Shown: piece by piece, positions 38,946-49,520 of the stretch
Layout: the number at the start of each line of letters is the position of its first letter
Numbering within the stretch: position 1 is the first letter of the stretch
Source of the DNA: Actinobacteria bacterium IMCC26207
Lineage (GTDB): Bacteria > Actinomycetota > Acidimicrobiia > Acidimicrobiales > Microtrichaceae
Assembly: GCA_001025035.1 (NCBI GenBank)
Contig: LCZK01000005.1
Coordinates: 62,001-126,000 of the forward strand
DNA length: 64,000 nt
Direction: 5' to 3'
Program-made: the position numbers and the translations under genes
The notes under the pieces: model-generated
Told to the model about the DNA's origin: nothing
What the model saw: only the letters and a program-made list of their open reading frames with translations
Database searches by the model: none

Positions 38946-39185
38946 TCAGTCGTCGATGCGGACTTGCGGCGACCCGTTGGTCACCGTCAGCGTCGCAGGC
39001 ATGCCGACTATGTCCTCAAAGAGTCCGATTGAGGAATCAGTCGCTACTTCCAACACCAGACCTTTGTGCTCGCCCGCAACAATCGTGAGCTCAACCAGAG
39101 TTTGGAGCTGCCCTGCATCTTCGGATTCTTCGGTGAGGTCAATCACAAAAGCGTCGTAGCTTCCATCGGGCAACAATGCGCTCAT
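38946..39185 (-). CDS. small conserved-looking protein, unknown
   Basis: A 79-aa acidic, beta-rich protein (DGSYDAFVIDLTEE, LVELTIVAGEHKGLVLEV, ATLTVTNGSPQVRIDD). Alternating hydrophobic strands suggest a small beta-barrel or OB-like fold. It stands alone between amt and the acyl-CoA ligase, both on the same strand, with 59 bp to the upstream ligase end. The sequence looks protein-like and lies in a gap otherwise without genes. No family recognised. Confidence 0.6.
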   Translation of the reverse strand: MSALLPDGSYDAFVIDLTEESEDAGQLQTLVELTIVAGEHKGLVLEVATDSSIGLFEDIVGMPATLTVTNGSPQVRIDD

Positions 39186-39244
39186 CTGCCCAATCTAGGC
39201 GGCTAGGGCCTGCCAAGTGGAGTCGGCTTGAGGGGTGCAGTCGC

Positions 39245-41035
39245 TCACATAGTTTCGTTGAAGCTCACGTGGCCCTCGCCACGCAAGACGTTCTTGAGCA
39301 GCTTGCCCGAAGCATTGCGAGGCAACTTTCCGTCCCAACGCTCGATGTAACTAGGCACCTTGAACCCTGCCAAGGTTGCCGCTACCCAACTGCGAATCTC
39401 TTCATCAGTGACCTCCGCCCCGTCGGCTATCTCCAGCACTGCTTTCACTTCTTCGCCAAGGGTCTCGTGAGGGACAGAAATGATTGCCGCATCAGCAACA
39501 GCAGGATGTTCGACCAGCCGATTCTCGATTTCAACGCAATAGATGTTCTCGCCACCTCGGATAATCATGTCCTTGGCACGGTCAGTAATAAACAGGTACC
39601 CCTCGGAATCAACGTGTCCGACATCTCCGGTGTGTAGCCAGCCAGCAATCACTGTTGTTGCAGTTGCCTCGGGCTTGTTCCAGTAGCCCGGCATGATGAT
39701 CGGACCGCGCAGCAGCACCTCGCCTGTCTGCAGCGGGGGCAGGTGCTCGCCCTGTGACCCAAGAATTGCAATGTCTACTGTTGGCATCGGCAGCCCAACC
39801 GAATCGGGCTTGAGAAATGCATCGGCCCCCGAGAGTGTGGTGGCCGCTGAGGAGGACTCAGTGAGGCCATATGCGTTGGTGGTGGTGCGAACCCCTGGAA
39901 ATGTCTCTCTGATCCTGCGGAGCAGTTCATCTGCAGAGGGGGAGCCACCAAAGCTCACGTTGGTGACTGAAGAAGTATCGAAATCGTGACGAGCTGGGTA
40001 CTCACACACTCGCCACACCATGGTGGGAACACCGGACCACATCGTGATCTTCTCGTCCTCGATGAGAGTCAGAGCTTTCTCTGGCTCAAACTTGCCCTCG
40101 AGCATCACGAGCTTTACCCCGGCGAGCATTCCAACCACCATGGTCGAGTGACAGCCGGCCACGTGAAATAGCGGTGCAGTAAAGAGCGCAGTCATCTGTG
40201 GGGGAGTCGCAGGAGAATGAGTCGCTTGCTCAGAGGTGCTGCTCGCAGGTCTGCGCGACAAGTGCATCACCGAGGCGGTTGATATGCAGGCAGTGTTCTG
40301 CAAGTTTGCGATCATGCTGCGGTGAGAACTGATTGCACCCTTGGGTTTGCCCGTGGTCCCCGAGGTATAGAAAATGACCGCCGGGTCTGATTCTTCTATC
40401 GGTACTGTCGGGAAGGTCTCGCTGGGATGCGCAGCTAGTTCTGAGAAGCTGTGGACCTGTGGCCCGGATCCCGAAGCAACCTCGAACTCCTCAGGCAGAG
40501 CATCAATCAAATAGATGTGTTCAAGGTTTGGGAGAAGGTGCACTTGATCGGCGATGCGCTCAAATCGCTTCCGATCCACAACCAGAACCTTCGACCCGGA
40601 GTCGTCGAGGCCATACATAAGTTCCTCGGTAGTCCACCAGCCGTTCAGACCGACTAGTACGGCACCCAGATCTACGGTGCCCCAAAACGCAAGGCACCAC
40701 TCAGGCGAGTTCTGTGCCAACACGGCAACTCGGTCACCATGGTGAACACCGGCCTGTTCGGTCAGTACCTGACTCAGCGAGTTTGCCTGAGCGAGAAACT
40801 GTAAAAACGTAATTCGCCGATCCCCGAAGACTAAGAACTCTTTGTCTTGGTGCATCGCACCGAAAGCGGCAACCTCTCGAAGGCTGCTGAAGCGATTCTT
40901 GTACGTCTTCATCTCGATGCCATCGACTGTGGCACTGACAACTTCGAACTGCCCGCCGGGCCCAGTCAACTGATCGCGAATTGCGCGGAGTGAATCAGAG
41001 GATTCCTGGTACGTCTCGGCGGAATTCATGGTCAT
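39245..41035 (-). CDS. AMP-forming acyl-CoA ligase (FadD-like)
   Basis: A 596-aa ANL-superfamily enzyme. Motif FYTSGTTGKPKGAISSH (about 228-244), NAYGLTESSSA (about 375-385), the hinge DRAKDMIIRGGENIY (about 488-502) and the C-terminal catalytic lysine in LPRNASGKLLKNVL (about 575-588). A low-complexity loop rich in Ser, Thr and Pro follows the P-loop (about 255-285). Its ATG overlaps the stop of serC (ATGA), so it is co-translated with the serine biosynthesis gene, an unexpected pairing. Likely substrates are fatty or aryl acids. Confidence 0.9.
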   Translation of the reverse strand: MTMNSAETYQESSDSLRAIRDQLTGPGGQFEVVSATVDGIEMKTYKNRFSSLREVAAFGAMHQDKEFLVFGDRRITFLQFLAQANSLSQVLTEQAGVHHGDRVAVLAQNSPEWCLAFWGTVDLGAVLVGLNGWWTTEELMYGLDDSGSKVLVVDRKRFERIADQVHLLPNLEHIYLIDALPEEFEVASGSGPQVHSFSELAAHPSETFPTVPIEESDPAVIFYTSGTTGKPKGAISSHRSMIANLQNTACISTASVMHLSRRPASSTSEQATHSPATPPQMTALFTAPLFHVAGCHSTMVVGMLAGVKLVMLEGKFEPEKALTLIEDEKITMWSGVPTMVWRVCEYPARHDFDTSSVTNVSFGGSPSADELLRRIRETFPGVRTTTNAYGLTESSSAATTLSGADAFLKPDSVGLPMPTVDIAILGSQGEHLPPLQTGEVLLRGPIIMPGYWNKPEATATTVIAGWLHTGDVGHVDSEGYLFITDRAKDMIIRGGENIYCVEIENRLVEHPAVADAAIISVPHETLGEEVKAVLEIADGAEVTDEEIRSWVAATLAGFKVPSYIERWDGKLPRNASGKLLKNVLRGEGHVSFNETM

Positions 41036-42165
41036 CCCAGCTGTTCAATTACGTAGTCCACACACACCGTGAGTGCAGCCACATCGGATGGGTCAATAGC
41101 GGGGAACATGGCTACTCGTAGTTGGTTCCGGCCCAGCTTGCGATACGGCTCTACATCGATGAGTCCATTGTCTCGCAGGACAGCGGCCACAACAGCGGCG
41201 TCAATTGTTTCGTCAAAATCAATGGTCGCAACCACGTGTGAACGCTTGGCAGGGTCAGCTACAAACGGAGTCGCATGCGCATGTGCGTCAGCCCAGTCGT
41301 AGATATGTGCTGCTGACTGATCACAGCGCGAGGCTGCAAACTCCAAGCCGCCATTCTCATTCACCCAGCGGACTTGCTCGGTGGCTAAAAACAGAGTGGC
41401 AAGCGCCGGAGTGTTGTAAGTCTGATCCTTGCGAGAGTTTTCTAAGGCAATACCAAGGTCAAAGAACGCAGGCACCCAACGGTCACTCGCTGCAATACGT
41501 TCGATACGCTCGATTGCCTTGGGGGAGCAGGCCGCAAGCCAGAGTCCGCCATCGGAGGCCAAACATTTCTGCGGTGCGAAGTAGTACACATCGACTTGAT
41601 GTGGGTCGAAGCGCAACCCGCCCGCAGCCGAGGTGGCATCAGCGAGAACTAGCGAGTCTGCATCTGCCCCTTCTGGCCGAAGCAGTTCCATTGCAACACC
41701 GGTCGAGGTCTCGTTCTGAGTGAGGCAATACGAGTCGATCCCCTCTGCAGCAACAGCGAGCGGGTGATCCCCGGGTTCTGCTGAGATGATTTGCGGCTCA
41801 CCCAAATGAGGTGCTGCGGCGGCAGCCTTGCCGAACTTTGAGGAGAACTCACCAAAGTGCAGATGCTGGCTTCGATCCTGGATCAGGGCAAACGTCGCAG
41901 CGTCCCAGAAGGCAGTGGTTCCACCATTGCCGAGAAGGACCTCGTAGCCATCTGGCAGGGCAAACATCTCGGCTAGGCCGTTGCGTAGTTCGCTCACTTT
42001 GAACCGAACGGCGGCTTGTCGGTGACTTGTACCCAGAAAATGCCCGGCTGAGCCGGCAAGCATCTCTACTGCGTCGGGCCGAACCCGCGACGGGCCGCAG
42101 CCGAACCGGCCGTCGTGTGGAAGGAACTCATCGGGGATGGGGATATCGGGGGTGCTCACAGTCAT
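41032..42165 (-). CDS. serC: phosphoserine aminotransferase, actinobacterial type
   Basis: A 377-aa class V PLP aminotransferase that makes 3-phosphoserine. It begins [26 protein letters not shown], typical of the mycobacterial SerC type, and carries the PLP lysine in [14 protein letters not shown] (about 190). The frame stays open upstream to 42741, but that part is antisense to aspC. ATG 42165 is the natural start. It is divergent from the aspC-peptidase-serA operon across 96 bp, so both halves of the serine pathway share one promoter region. Its stop overlaps the acyl-CoA ligase start. Confidence 0.94.
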   Translation of the reverse strand: MTVSTPDIPIPDEFLPHDGRFGCGPSRVRPDAVEMLAGSAGHFLGTSHRQAAVRFKVSELRNGLAEMFALPDGYEVLLGNGGTTAFWDAATFALIQDRSQHLHFGEFSSKFGKAAAAAPHLGEPQIISAEPGDHPLAVAAEGIDSYCLTQNETSTGVAMELLRPEGADADSLVLADATSAAGGLRFDPHQVDVYYFAPQKCLASDGGLWLAACSPKAIERIERIAASDRWVPAFFDLGIALENSRKDQTYNTPALATLFLATEQVRWVNENGGLEFAASRCDQSAAHIYDWADAHAHATPFVADPAKRSHVVATIDFDETIDAAVVAAVLRDNGLIDVEPYRKLGRNQLRVAMFPAIDPSDVAALTVCVDYVIEQLG

Positions 42166-42189
42166 AGAGTCTCGCGGGCTGAGCGGGAT

Positions 42190-42228
42190 TGGGCGAACTC
42201 GTTTCTCTCGGCTGGGCGAACTCGTTTC
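42190..42228. repeat. 16-bp direct repeat in the serC/aspC divergent promoter region
   Basis: TGGGCGAACTCGTTTC occurs exactly at 42190-42205 and 42213-42228, a 23-bp period (about two helical turns). The position between the divergent serC and aspC starts (42165 and 42262) suits a two-site operator. A chance duplication is possible. Confidence 0.5.
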
Positions 42229-42261
42229 AGCAAAGCAGCTCAACCCGGTATCTTCAGGACC

Positions 42262-43470
42262 ATGAATACTCCCTCTCGAATCGCTCAACGCGTTGCTGCA
42301 ATCACCCCTTCGGCCACCATGGCAGTGGATGGCAAAGCCAAGGCGCTCAAAGCGGCTGGCGAATCGGTCATCGGTTTTGGTGCCGGCGAGCCAGACTTCG
42401 CTACCCCTGACTACATTGTTCAAGCGGCTGCTGCAGCCTGTCATGACCCAAAGAACCACCGCTATACCCCGGCTCCTGGTCTGCCGGAGCTGCGAGCAGC
42501 GATTGCGGCAAAAACCCTGAGGGACTCTGGCGTGCAAATCACTCCCGAACAGGTGGTCGTCACCAATGGTGGCAAGCAGGCGGTGTACTCGGCGTTCACT
42601 GTGCTTCTCGATGCAGGGGACGAGGTCCTTCTCCCCGCACCGTATTGGACCACCTATCCCGAGCCAATTGAGTTGGCTGGTGGTGTTCCCGTAATTCTGC
42701 AAACTGATGAGTCCACTGGGTTTCGAGTAACTGTCGAGCAACTTGAGGCTGCGAGAACACCAAAGACCAAGTTGTTAGTGTTCGTCTCACCCTCCAACCC
42801 GACTGGAGCGGTCTACCCGGCCGAGCAGATCACCGAAATCGGTGAGTGGGCACTCAAACACGGAATCATCGTGGTCACTGATGAGATCTACGAGCACCTG
42901 GTGTACGGAGACGCTGTGCATCACAGCATTCAGGCTCTGGTGCCGGAGTTAGCTGATCAATGCGTGATTCTGAATGGCGTTGCCAAGACCTATGCCATGA
43001 CAGGCTGGCGCGTCGGCTGGTTGATTGGTCCTGCGGATGTCGTCAAGGCCACGACCAACCTGCAGACACACTTGACCTCAAACGTGTGCAACGTTGCTCA
43101 GCGAGCGGCCCTTGCGGCAGTTGAGGGCGACCTGAGCGCCGTGGATGAGATGAGAGCAGTCTTTGATCGGCGTCGCCAGACCATGCACCGCATGCTGAAT
43201 GAGATTCCAGGCGTGAGCTGTATTTCGCCCGAAGGTGCGTTTTACGCATACCCAAACCTGACAGGGCTGTTGGGGGTTGACCTTGGTGGTCGAACTGCTT
43301 CAACAACGGTGGAGTTAGCCGATCTGGTCCTCGAAGAGGTCAAGGTTGCCTTTGTTCCGGGCGAGGCATTCGGTACGCCGGGCTACGGACGGTTCTCGTT
43401 TGCCCTCGGAGACGAAGACCTTGAAGAGGGAATTTCTCGAATCGCTGCTCTGGTTAACGGAGCAGTGTGA
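42262..43470 (+). CDS. aspC: class I pyridoxal-phosphate aminotransferase (aspartate aminotransferase type)
   Basis: A 402-aa fold-type I aminotransferase. [28 protein letters not shown] at the start, [24 protein letters not shown] (about 174-184), the PLP lysine in [16 protein letters not shown] (about 240-255), and the substrate-binding Arg near [11 protein letters not shown] place it in the Igamma group with thermophile-type aspartate aminotransferases. It transfers amino groups between aspartate and 2-oxoglutarate. ATG 42262 gives the normal family N-terminus. Its stop overlaps the peptidase gene by GTGA. Confidence 0.92.
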   Translation: MNTPSRIAQRVAAITPSATMAVDGKAKALKAAGESVIGFGAGEPDFATPDYIVQAAAAACHDPKNHRYTPAPGLPELRAAIAAKTLRDSGVQITPEQVVVTNGGKQAVYSAFTVLLDAGDEVLLPAPYWTTYPEPIELAGGVPVILQTDESTGFRVTVEQLEAARTPKTKLLVFVSPSNPTGAVYPAEQITEIGEWALKHGIIVVTDEIYEHLVYGDAVHHSIQALVPELADQCVILNGVAKTYAMTGWRVGWLIGPADVVKATTNLQTHLTSNVCNVAQRAALAAVEGDLSAVDEMRAVFDRRRQTMHRMLNEIPGVSCISPEGAFYAYPNLTGLLGVDLGGRTASTTVELADLVLEEVKVAFVPGEAFGTPGYGRFSFALGDEDLEEGISRIAALVNGAV

Positions 43471-45746
43471 ATTCAGGCAGTGCGGACAAGAGCAGTGGAT
43501 CTGTAGAAGCTCCCTTCGGGTCATGGTCTTCGCCGTTGACAGCGCTTGCGGTTGCTAGTGGGTCTCCGCGGTTTGGCGAACTTGCCCACATAGATTCCGA
43601 TGTCATCTGGGCCGAGTCACGGCCGGGCTACGACCGTAGCGGCGTGGTATTCGTGTCGCAGCCGGATACGGCGATGAATCTGGAGTTGTTACCCGGGGCA
43701 AAGATCTCTGCGCGTACTCGGGTAAACGAATACGGGGGTGGCGCGTTTTGGGTGCATGGAGACCCTCGCTCCGATGGTCGTGTCTACTGGGTAGATGCAG
43801 CATCAGAACGCCTGCTCTGGGCTGGGTCGGATGCCTACGCACGCGAGCTTTTGCTGTGGCCTCTAGTCAGTTCCGAAAGTACGCCTTCGGTCCGCTACGC
43901 GTCTGGGGTTGTCACCCCTGATGGCAATTGGGTGATCTGCGAGCGCGAGTCTGCGCAAACGACTGTTGGGGTAACGAACCTAGCTGCGGGCGAAGTGCCA
44001 GCCGATGAAGTGGTAGCCAACGGAGCGGTTGCTAATGAACTAGTGGCGATACGAACGACACCTGCTCCGCCAGTCGTGATTGTTGGCGAAGGCCAACCCG
44101 GCTCCGGGGACTTCACTGCTGCACCGACCTTGTCGCCTGATGGCTTGAGCCTGGCTTGGCTTCGTTGGGATCACCCAGATATGCCATGGGATGCAGCCGA
44201 GCTCTGGGCTGCTGATGTTCAGTACGGCGGCCGGAAATCAATTGCAATCACACAACCACGTCGCATTGCTGGTGGACTCGCCGGAGGCCAAGCCCGTGGC
44301 CTGACTCGGGCAGTGTCAGTGAGCCTTCCCAAATGGTCTCCTGATGGGCATCTGTGGTGGTGTGATGACTCCACGGATTGGTGGCACCTGTATCGCTCTG
44401 CGGCACCGGGGACTCCCGAAGCTGCCTCTGGAGATCATCTGGCGCCGCTCATAGCGGATGCACAGGAAGAGGTCGGAGAGCCTCGTTGGGTTGCTGGCGG
44501 TTCCCGGTATGGGTTTACCTCTGACGGAACCGTGGTGTTTGCCGCAAAGTCTGGCGGGTTTGATTCGCTCTGGAGCTACAACCCTACGACTGCGCAACGA
44601 CTACCGCTTCCGGGCCCAGGGTTCACCTGTATTGATTCAGTCAGCGTTAACGGTTCCTCTGTTGCAGTCATTGCAGGTCTGAAAGATCGACCGAGTTCGG
44701 TCTGGCATGTCGACCTTGCAACTGGGGTAGCCACTGATCTGAGAGCGATCCCAGAGGGTGCTCCACCCTCTGCTGCCGATTCGCCCGCTGCTGCACCCTC
44801 CTCTGCAATCGGCACCTCATCCGGCGCTGCACCGCTTTCAGCGGACTGGGTCTCGACTCCGCAGGCGATCAGTTTTCCTACTGGCTCGCAGGAAGGCGGC
44901 TTGGTCCAGGCGCACGCGTTGTTCTATCCGCCGCAGAGCCCCAGATTTCATGGCCCAGACGGTGAGTCACCTCCGCTTCTCGTGCGAATTCATGGAGGCC
45001 CAACGGCCTCTGCCCGTGCGGAGTTCTCGCAGAGCTTGCTGTTTTGGACGAGCCGAGGTTTTGCAGTCGCAGATGTGAACTACCGAGGGTCAACTGGTTT
45101 TGGGCGAGAGTACCGAGACCAACTTCGCGGAGAATGGGGAGTTGCAGATGTTCAGGACTGCATCGCTGCCGCCCGCTTCTTAGCCGAGCAGGGACTCGTT
45201 GATCCAAGCCGCTGTGTGATTCGAGGTGGCTCTGCCGGAGGGTTTACTGCCCTAGCGGCACTGTGTTTCCAGCAGGCTTGGGGCTTTGATGGGACCTTTG
45301 TGGCAGCTTGCAGCCTGTATGGGGTCACTGACCTTGCAGCGCTGGCAGCCGATACCCACAAGTTCGAGTCGCGCTATCTCGACGGTTTGGTTGGCCCGCT
45401 GCCCGAACAGGCTGCAACATATCAAGCAAGGTCCCCGTTATTTCATGCGGACCACCTGAGCCGGCCTGTGCTCTTGTTGCAAGGTGCCGATGACAAAGTG
45501 GTTCCACCGGCCCAAGCCGAGGTTCTGGTAACTGCACTGCAGCAAAACCAGGTCCCTCATGCCTATGTGTTATTCCAGGGAGAAGGCCACGGATTCTTGC
45601 TGCGAGAAACGGTAGTAAACGCTTTAGAGACCGAGCTTGCCTTCTACGGCGAAGTGCTCGGATTCCAACCCGATGGCAAACCACCTGCAGTCGAAAAACT
45701 TGCGGGTTGGCCGGTCGCTCCAAGCTCAGGCAGGATGGGGGCATGA
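43467..45746 (+). CDS. S9-family prolyl oligopeptidase / dipeptidyl aminopeptidase-like
   Basis: A 759-aa serine peptidase. An N-terminal beta-propeller (about 20-470) with repeated [14 protein letters not shown]-type blades is joined by a Ser/Ala/Pro-rich linker (about 430-460) to a C-terminal alpha/beta hydrolase domain. There the nucleophile is in [11 protein letters not shown] (about 590-600), with Asp in [12 protein letters not shown] and His in FQGEGHGF. There is no signal peptide, so it acts in the cytosol on peptides. It is coupled to aspC upstream and serA downstream by 4-nt overlaps, so it is expressed with serine biosynthesis. Confidence 0.9.
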   Translation: MNSGSADKSSGSVEAPFGSWSSPLTALAVASGSPRFGELAHIDSDVIWAESRPGYDRSGVVFVSQPDTAMNLELLPGAKISARTRVNEYGGGAFWVHGDPRSDGRVYWVDAASERLLWAGSDAYARELLLWPLVSSESTPSVRYASGVVTPDGNWVICERESAQTTVGVTNLAAGEVPADEVVANGAVANELVAIRTTPAPPVVIVGEGQPGSGDFTAAPTLSPDGLSLAWLRWDHPDMPWDAAELWAADVQYGGRKSIAITQPRRIAGGLAGGQARGLTRAVSVSLPKWSPDGHLWWCDDSTDWWHLYRSAAPGTPEAASGDHLAPLIADAQEEVGEPRWVAGGSRYGFTSDGTVVFAAKSGGFDSLWSYNPTTAQRLPLPGPGFTCIDSVSVNGSSVAVIAGLKDRPSSVWHVDLATGVATDLRAIPEGAPPSAADSPAAAPSSAIGTSSGAAPLSADWVSTPQAISFPTGSQEGGLVQAHALFYPPQSPRFHGPDGESPPLLVRIHGGPTASARAEFSQSLLFWTSRGFAVADVNYRGSTGFGREYRDQLRGEWGVADVQDCIAAARFLAEQGLVDPSRCVIRGGSAGGFTALAALCFQQAWGFDGTFVAACSLYGVTDLAALAADTHKFESRYLDGLVGPLPEQAATYQARSPLFHADHLSRPVLLLQGADDKVVPPAQAEVLVTALQQNQVPHAYVLFQGEGHGFLLRETVVNALETELAFYGEVLGFQPDGKPPAVEKLAGWPVAPSSGRMGA

Positions 45747-47302
45747 GAGTACTGGTTACAGAGAAAATTGCCGATGGCGGATTGCAGCGTTTGCGTGACG
45801 CAGGCCACGAGGTGGACGTACAAGAAGGGCTCACCCCCGAGGAGTTGCTAGCCACTATTCCCGGCGCTCACGCCCTGATTATTCGGTCTGCAACACAGGT
45901 GACAGCGTCGGTTCTTGCTGCAGGAACTGATTTGATCGCTGTCGGACGCGCAGGGATTGGTCTGGATAACGTCGACGTGGCCGCAGCGACTGAGTGCGGA
46001 GTGATGGTCGTCAACGCACCGCAGTCCAATACGCTCTCTGCCGCAGAGCACACGATGGCTTTGTTGCTTGCCCAGGCTCGCAATGTGCCCCAAGCCAGTG
46101 CAGCACTCAAAGCCGGCCGGTGGGAGCGATCCAAGTGGACCGGTGTTGAACTCTCCGACAAGACGCTCGGAATTATCGGCCTTGGTCGAATTGGCAAACT
46201 GGTTGCTCAGCGGGCGCTCGCCTTCGGTATGAAGCTGGTCGCCTATGACCCCTTCGTGTCTGAGGATCGAGCTCGGCAATTGAGCGTGCAGCTGCTCTCC
46301 CTCGAGGACCTGATGGCGCAGTCTGACTTCATCACCTTGCACCTTGCGAAGACTCCAGAGACTGCCGGACTCATCGGAGTCGACATGTTGAAACTAGCTA
46401 AGCCTTCGCTGCGAGTTATCAATGTGGCTCGCGGTGGAATCATCGATGAGCAAGCCCTAGCCGATGCCATTGCGCAGGGTCGAGTAGCCGGGGCTGGGTT
46501 TGATGTGTTTGCAACCGAGCCTTGCACGGATTCACCGTTGTTTGAACTTGACTCTGTCGTGGTGACTCCGCACCTCGGTGCTTCTACTGCCGAGGCTCAA
46601 GACAAAGCCGGAGACACCATCGCAGACATGGTTCAGTTGGCGCTCGCCGGAGACTTTGTTCCCTATGCAGTCAACGTGTCTGCAGCCGAGGCCTCCGAGG
46701 TCGTGCGGCCCTACCTTGCACTAGGCGAACAATTAGGTCGGATCTTCGCCGGCTTGTGCGGAAAGATCTCAGACGGACTCGAGATCGAATACCAAGGACA
46801 GATTGCCGAGTTTGATACCAGGATCTTGACGTTGTCACTGCTCAAAGGGTTCTTTGGTGCAACGACTGGCGGCCCAGTGTCGTATGTGAATGCGCCCCAG
46901 ATTGCCGAGGAGCAGGGCATCGAAATTCGGCCGACCTCCACGACTACTGCTCGCGACTACGTCAACTTAATTACCGTGCGTGGCGCTGGCCACAGCCTGT
47001 CCGGCACGTTGGTCGGTCTGAAGTCAGTGCAGACGCTCGTGATGATTGACGACTACACCATTGATATGCCTCCAGCAGATCACCTACTCGTCGTGCGTAA
47101 TCACGATCAGCCAGGCATGATCGGCAAAGTAGGCTCGCTAGTTGGCGAGGCCGGCGTGAACATTGACGATATGACGGTTGGGTCATCGCCCGAGGGTGCA
47201 AAGGCTCTGATGGTGCTAGCTACTGCTGAGTCAGTACCCGAGTCGGTGCTTGAGGCCCTGCGCCAGACAGACGGAGTGGTCTCGGTAGCCGCAGTCGGTT
47301 AG
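45743..47302 (+). CDS. serA: D-3-phosphoglycerate dehydrogenase
   Basis: A 519-aa NAD enzyme that starts the serine pathway. Features: VGRAGIGLDNVDVAAA (about 74-89), NAD-binding GIIGLGRIGKLVAQ (about 145-158), the catalytic Arg and His region NVARGGIIDE and VVTPHLGAST (about 230-285), an intervening allosteric substrate-binding domain, and a C-terminal ACT domain (HLLVVRNHDQPGMIGKVGSLVGEAGVNI, about 450-477), as in the long mycobacterial form. ATG 45743 overlaps the peptidase stop. Its own stop codon lies inside the first unit of a 17-bp tandem array. Confidence 0.97.
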   Translation: MRVLVTEKIADGGLQRLRDAGHEVDVQEGLTPEELLATIPGAHALIIRSATQVTASVLAAGTDLIAVGRAGIGLDNVDVAAATECGVMVVNAPQSNTLSAAEHTMALLLAQARNVPQASAALKAGRWERSKWTGVELSDKTLGIIGLGRIGKLVAQRALAFGMKLVAYDPFVSEDRARQLSVQLLSLEDLMAQSDFITLHLAKTPETAGLIGVDMLKLAKPSLRVINVARGGIIDEQALADAIAQGRVAGAGFDVFATEPCTDSPLFELDSVVVTPHLGASTAEAQDKAGDTIADMVQLALAGDFVPYAVNVSAAEASEVVRPYLALGEQLGRIFAGLCGKISDGLEIEYQGQIAEFDTRILTLSLLKGFFGATTGGPVSYVNAPQIAEEQGIEIRPTSTTTARDYVNLITVRGAGHSLSGTLVGLKSVQTLVMIDDYTIDMPPADHLLVVRNHDQPGMIGKVGSLVGEAGVNIDDMTVGSSPEGAKALMVLATAESVPESVLEALRQTDGVVSVAAVG

Positions 47303-47397
47303 CTAGCCCAGTCGGTTAGCTAGCCCAGTCGGTTAGCCAGCCCAGTCGGTTAGCCAGCCCAGTCGGTTAGCCAGCCCAGTCGGTTAGCCAGCCCAGT
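47296..47397. repeat. tandem array, six 17-bp units including the serA stop codon
   Basis: Six contiguous 17-mers, CGGTTAGCTAGCCCAGT twice and then four copies with CTAG changed to CCAG. The first unit contains the serA stop (TAG at 47300-47302). The array fills almost the whole gap between the convergent serA and leuD genes. Confidence 0.95.
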
Positions 47398-47400
47398 CCG

Positions 47401-47994
47401 CTATCGGGTGGTGGGCATCCAGGCTGGTCGGCTTGCCTCATAGGCGGTGATCTCTGGTTCGTGCAGCAGCGTCAGGCTGATGTCGTCTAGGCCGTTGAGG
47501 AAACGGTGCTGAATGGAATCCTCGAGGGGAAAGTCGACGAGTAGATCAAGTCCGGTCACCTCGAGCGTCCGCAGTTCAATGTCGATCTTGATCTCGAGCG
47601 AGGGATCGTTGGTGATGGCATCCAAGAGTTGGCGGCCGACCTCGGCGCTGACAAGAACTGGAACCAAACCGTTCTTGGTTGCGTTGTTACGAAAGATGTC
47701 GCCGAATCTTGGCGAGATGACTGCTGCGAATCCGTATTGCTGAATGGCCCACACTGCATGCTCGCGGCTTGAGCCTGTGCCGAAATTGGGGCCGGCAACG
47801 AGGACTGATGCACCCGAGTACTGCTCCTGGTTGAGCACGAACTCTGGGTCATCTCGCCATTCCGAGAAGAGGCCCTTGTCGAACCCAGTGCGTTCGACTT
47901 GTTTGAGCCAATCACTCGGGATGATCTGATCAGTGTCTACATCTGAGCGGTCGAGGGGGACTGCTGTGCCGGTAATTGTTTGTACTGAATCCAT
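47401..47994 (-). CDS. leuD: 3-isopropylmalate dehydratase small subunit
   Basis: A 197-aa swivel-domain subunit. It contains GTAVPLDRSDVDTDQIIPSDWLK at the N-terminus (about 9-30), GPNFGTGSSREHAVWAI (about 68-84) and GDIFRNNATKNGLVPV (about 98-113), all conserved in LeuD. With LeuC it isomerises 2- to 3-isopropylmalate in leucine synthesis. It follows leuC by 42 bp on the minus strand. leuA and leuB are not in the window. Confidence 0.96.
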   Translation of the reverse strand: MDSVQTITGTAVPLDRSDVDTDQIIPSDWLKQVERTGFDKGLFSEWRDDPEFVLNQEQYSGASVLVAGPNFGTGSSREHAVWAIQQYGFAAVISPRFGDIFRNNATKNGLVPVLVSAEVGRQLLDAITNDPSLEIKIDIELRTLEVTGLDLLVDFPLEDSIQHRFLNGLDDISLTLLHEPEITAYEASRPAWMPTTR

Positions 47995-48036
47995 GATGAG
48001 TTTCCTTTTCTTGAAACGAGGGCAGTTGGGCAGCGA

Positions 48037-49461
48037 TTAGCGAACGGGGTCAAGGTCGGTGGGAGTTGCGAAGTGGCCAGCCACTGCGGTTGCTGCGGCC
48101 ACAGCTGGGGACACCAGGTGGGTTCGACCACCTCGGCCTTGTCGGCCCTCGAAGTTGCGGTTCGATGTTGAAGCACACCGTTCGCCAGCCACGAGCTTGT
48201 CGGGGTTCATGGCTAGACACATCGAGCATCCGGGCTCACGCCAATCGAATCCAGCGTTGATGAAGACTTGGTCGAGGCCCTCGGCTTCGGCTTGACGCTT
48301 GACGGCATGAGATCCGGGTACCACCAGAGTTCTCACACCCGCAGCAGCGCTCCTGCCCTGCGCAACGGCGGCGGCTGCTCGAAGGTCTTCGATGCGACCA
48401 TTCGTGCAGGACCCGATAAAGACGGTCTGCACGGGAACGGACTTGAGGGGTACTCCGGCAGTGAGGCCCATGTACTCGAGTGCTCGTTCTGCAGCTACTC
48501 GTAAGTCCGGGTCGGTGAAGTCCTCGGGACCAGGAACGTTCTGTGAGAGGGCAATGACCTGCCCGGGATTTGTTCCCCATGTAACGAACGGTTCGATCAG
48601 AGCGGCGTCTAGGAAAATCTCCTTGTCAAAGACTGCGCCAGAGTCGGTACTCAAGCTGCGCCAGTCGGCCACCGCTGCGTCCCACAAGTCACCTTGGGGG
48701 GCATGGGTTCGTCCTTTGAGGTAATCAAATGTGGTCTCATCGGGGGCAATCAAACCAGCCTTGGCGCCGGCCTCGATGGACATGTTGCACACGGTCATGC
48801 GGCCTTCCATTGAAAGCGAGCGGATTGCGGAGCCGCGGTATTCGGCTACGTACCCGATACCTCCAGAGGTTCCGAGCACTCCAAGGATGGCCAAGATCAC
48901 ATCTTTGGCAGTGACTCCAGGGTTGAGTTCACCGTCCACATTGACGGCAAGAGTTTTGGGCCGATTTTGCGGCAGGGTCTGCGTGGCGAGCACGTGCTCA
49001 ACCTCGGATGTTCCGATACCGAATGCCAAGCACCCGAAGGCGCCGTGGGTTGAGGTATGGGAATCGCCACAGACGATGGTCATGCCGGGGTGTGTGAACC
49101 CCTGCTCTGGACCGATGATGTGAACGATGCCTTGTTCTGGCGAACCCATCGGGAACTCAAGGACATTGAATTCTTCTGCGTTGACGCGCAGCGTGTCGAC
49201 CTGCTTGCGTGAGATGGGATCGGCGATGGGCTGATCGATCTGCTCGGTAGGCACATTGTGGTCTTCGGTAGCGAGCGTCAAGTCTGGCCGCCTCAGTGAG
49301 CGACCCGTCATGCGAAGACCGTCGAAGGCCTGAGGGGAAGTCACCTCATGCACGAGGTGAAGGTCGATATACAACAGGTCGGGTTCGCCTTCAGAGGACC
49401 GAACAACGTGACGGTCCCAAACCTTTTCGGCCAAGGTGCGGGGGGTGGATTCTGTAGACAT
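48037..49461 (-). CDS. leuC: 3-isopropylmalate dehydratase large subunit
   Basis: A 474-aa aconitase-type Fe-S subunit. [11 protein letters not shown] near the start, the substrate loop [22 protein letters not shown] (about 133-154), and the three Fe-S cysteines in [13 protein letters not shown] (about 354) and [11 protein letters not shown] (about 414-417). ATG 49461 is preceded by GAGGGAG; the frame is open upstream to 49560 but that region holds the IclR-family promoter. Expression is probably controlled by the divergent regulator through the palindrome at 49491-49520. Confidence 0.97.
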   Translation of the reverse strand: MSTESTPRTLAEKVWDRHVVRSSEGEPDLLYIDLHLVHEVTSPQAFDGLRMTGRSLRRPDLTLATEDHNVPTEQIDQPIADPISRKQVDTLRVNAEEFNVLEFPMGSPEQGIVHIIGPEQGFTHPGMTIVCGDSHTSTHGAFGCLAFGIGTSEVEHVLATQTLPQNRPKTLAVNVDGELNPGVTAKDVILAILGVLGTSGGIGYVAEYRGSAIRSLSMEGRMTVCNMSIEAGAKAGLIAPDETTFDYLKGRTHAPQGDLWDAAVADWRSLSTDSGAVFDKEIFLDAALIEPFVTWGTNPGQVIALSQNVPGPEDFTDPDLRVAAERALEYMGLTAGVPLKSVPVQTVFIGSCTNGRIEDLRAAAAVAQGRSAAAGVRTLVVPGSHAVKRQAEAEGLDQVFINAGFDWREPGCSMCLAMNPDKLVAGERCASTSNRNFEGRQGRGGRTHLVSPAVAAATAVAGHFATPTDLDPVR

Positions 49462-49490
49462 AGAGAGGCTCCCTCTAAATAGATAAATCT

Positions 49491-49520
49491 CATTATTTGG
49501 GATATAGTTCCCGAGTAATG
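49491..49520. promoter_or_regulatory. imperfect 30-bp palindrome, likely operator of the IclR regulator and leuCD
   Basis: Eleven of fifteen base pairs are symmetric, with CATTA and TAATG outermost and GGGA/TCCC inside, around a TATAGT core. It spans the 57-bp gap between the divergent leuC and regulator genes and includes the regulator's ATG (49518-49520). The known LtbR/NdgR regulators bind this same intergenic region in other actinobacteria. Confidence 0.6.

Noticed and set aside
42166-42741. Upstream extension of the serC frame
   Set aside because: Antisense to aspC; SerC homologues begin near ATG 42165.
47296-47397. CRISPR array
   Set aside because: Units are contiguous with no spacers, only 17 bp long, and no cas gene is in the window.
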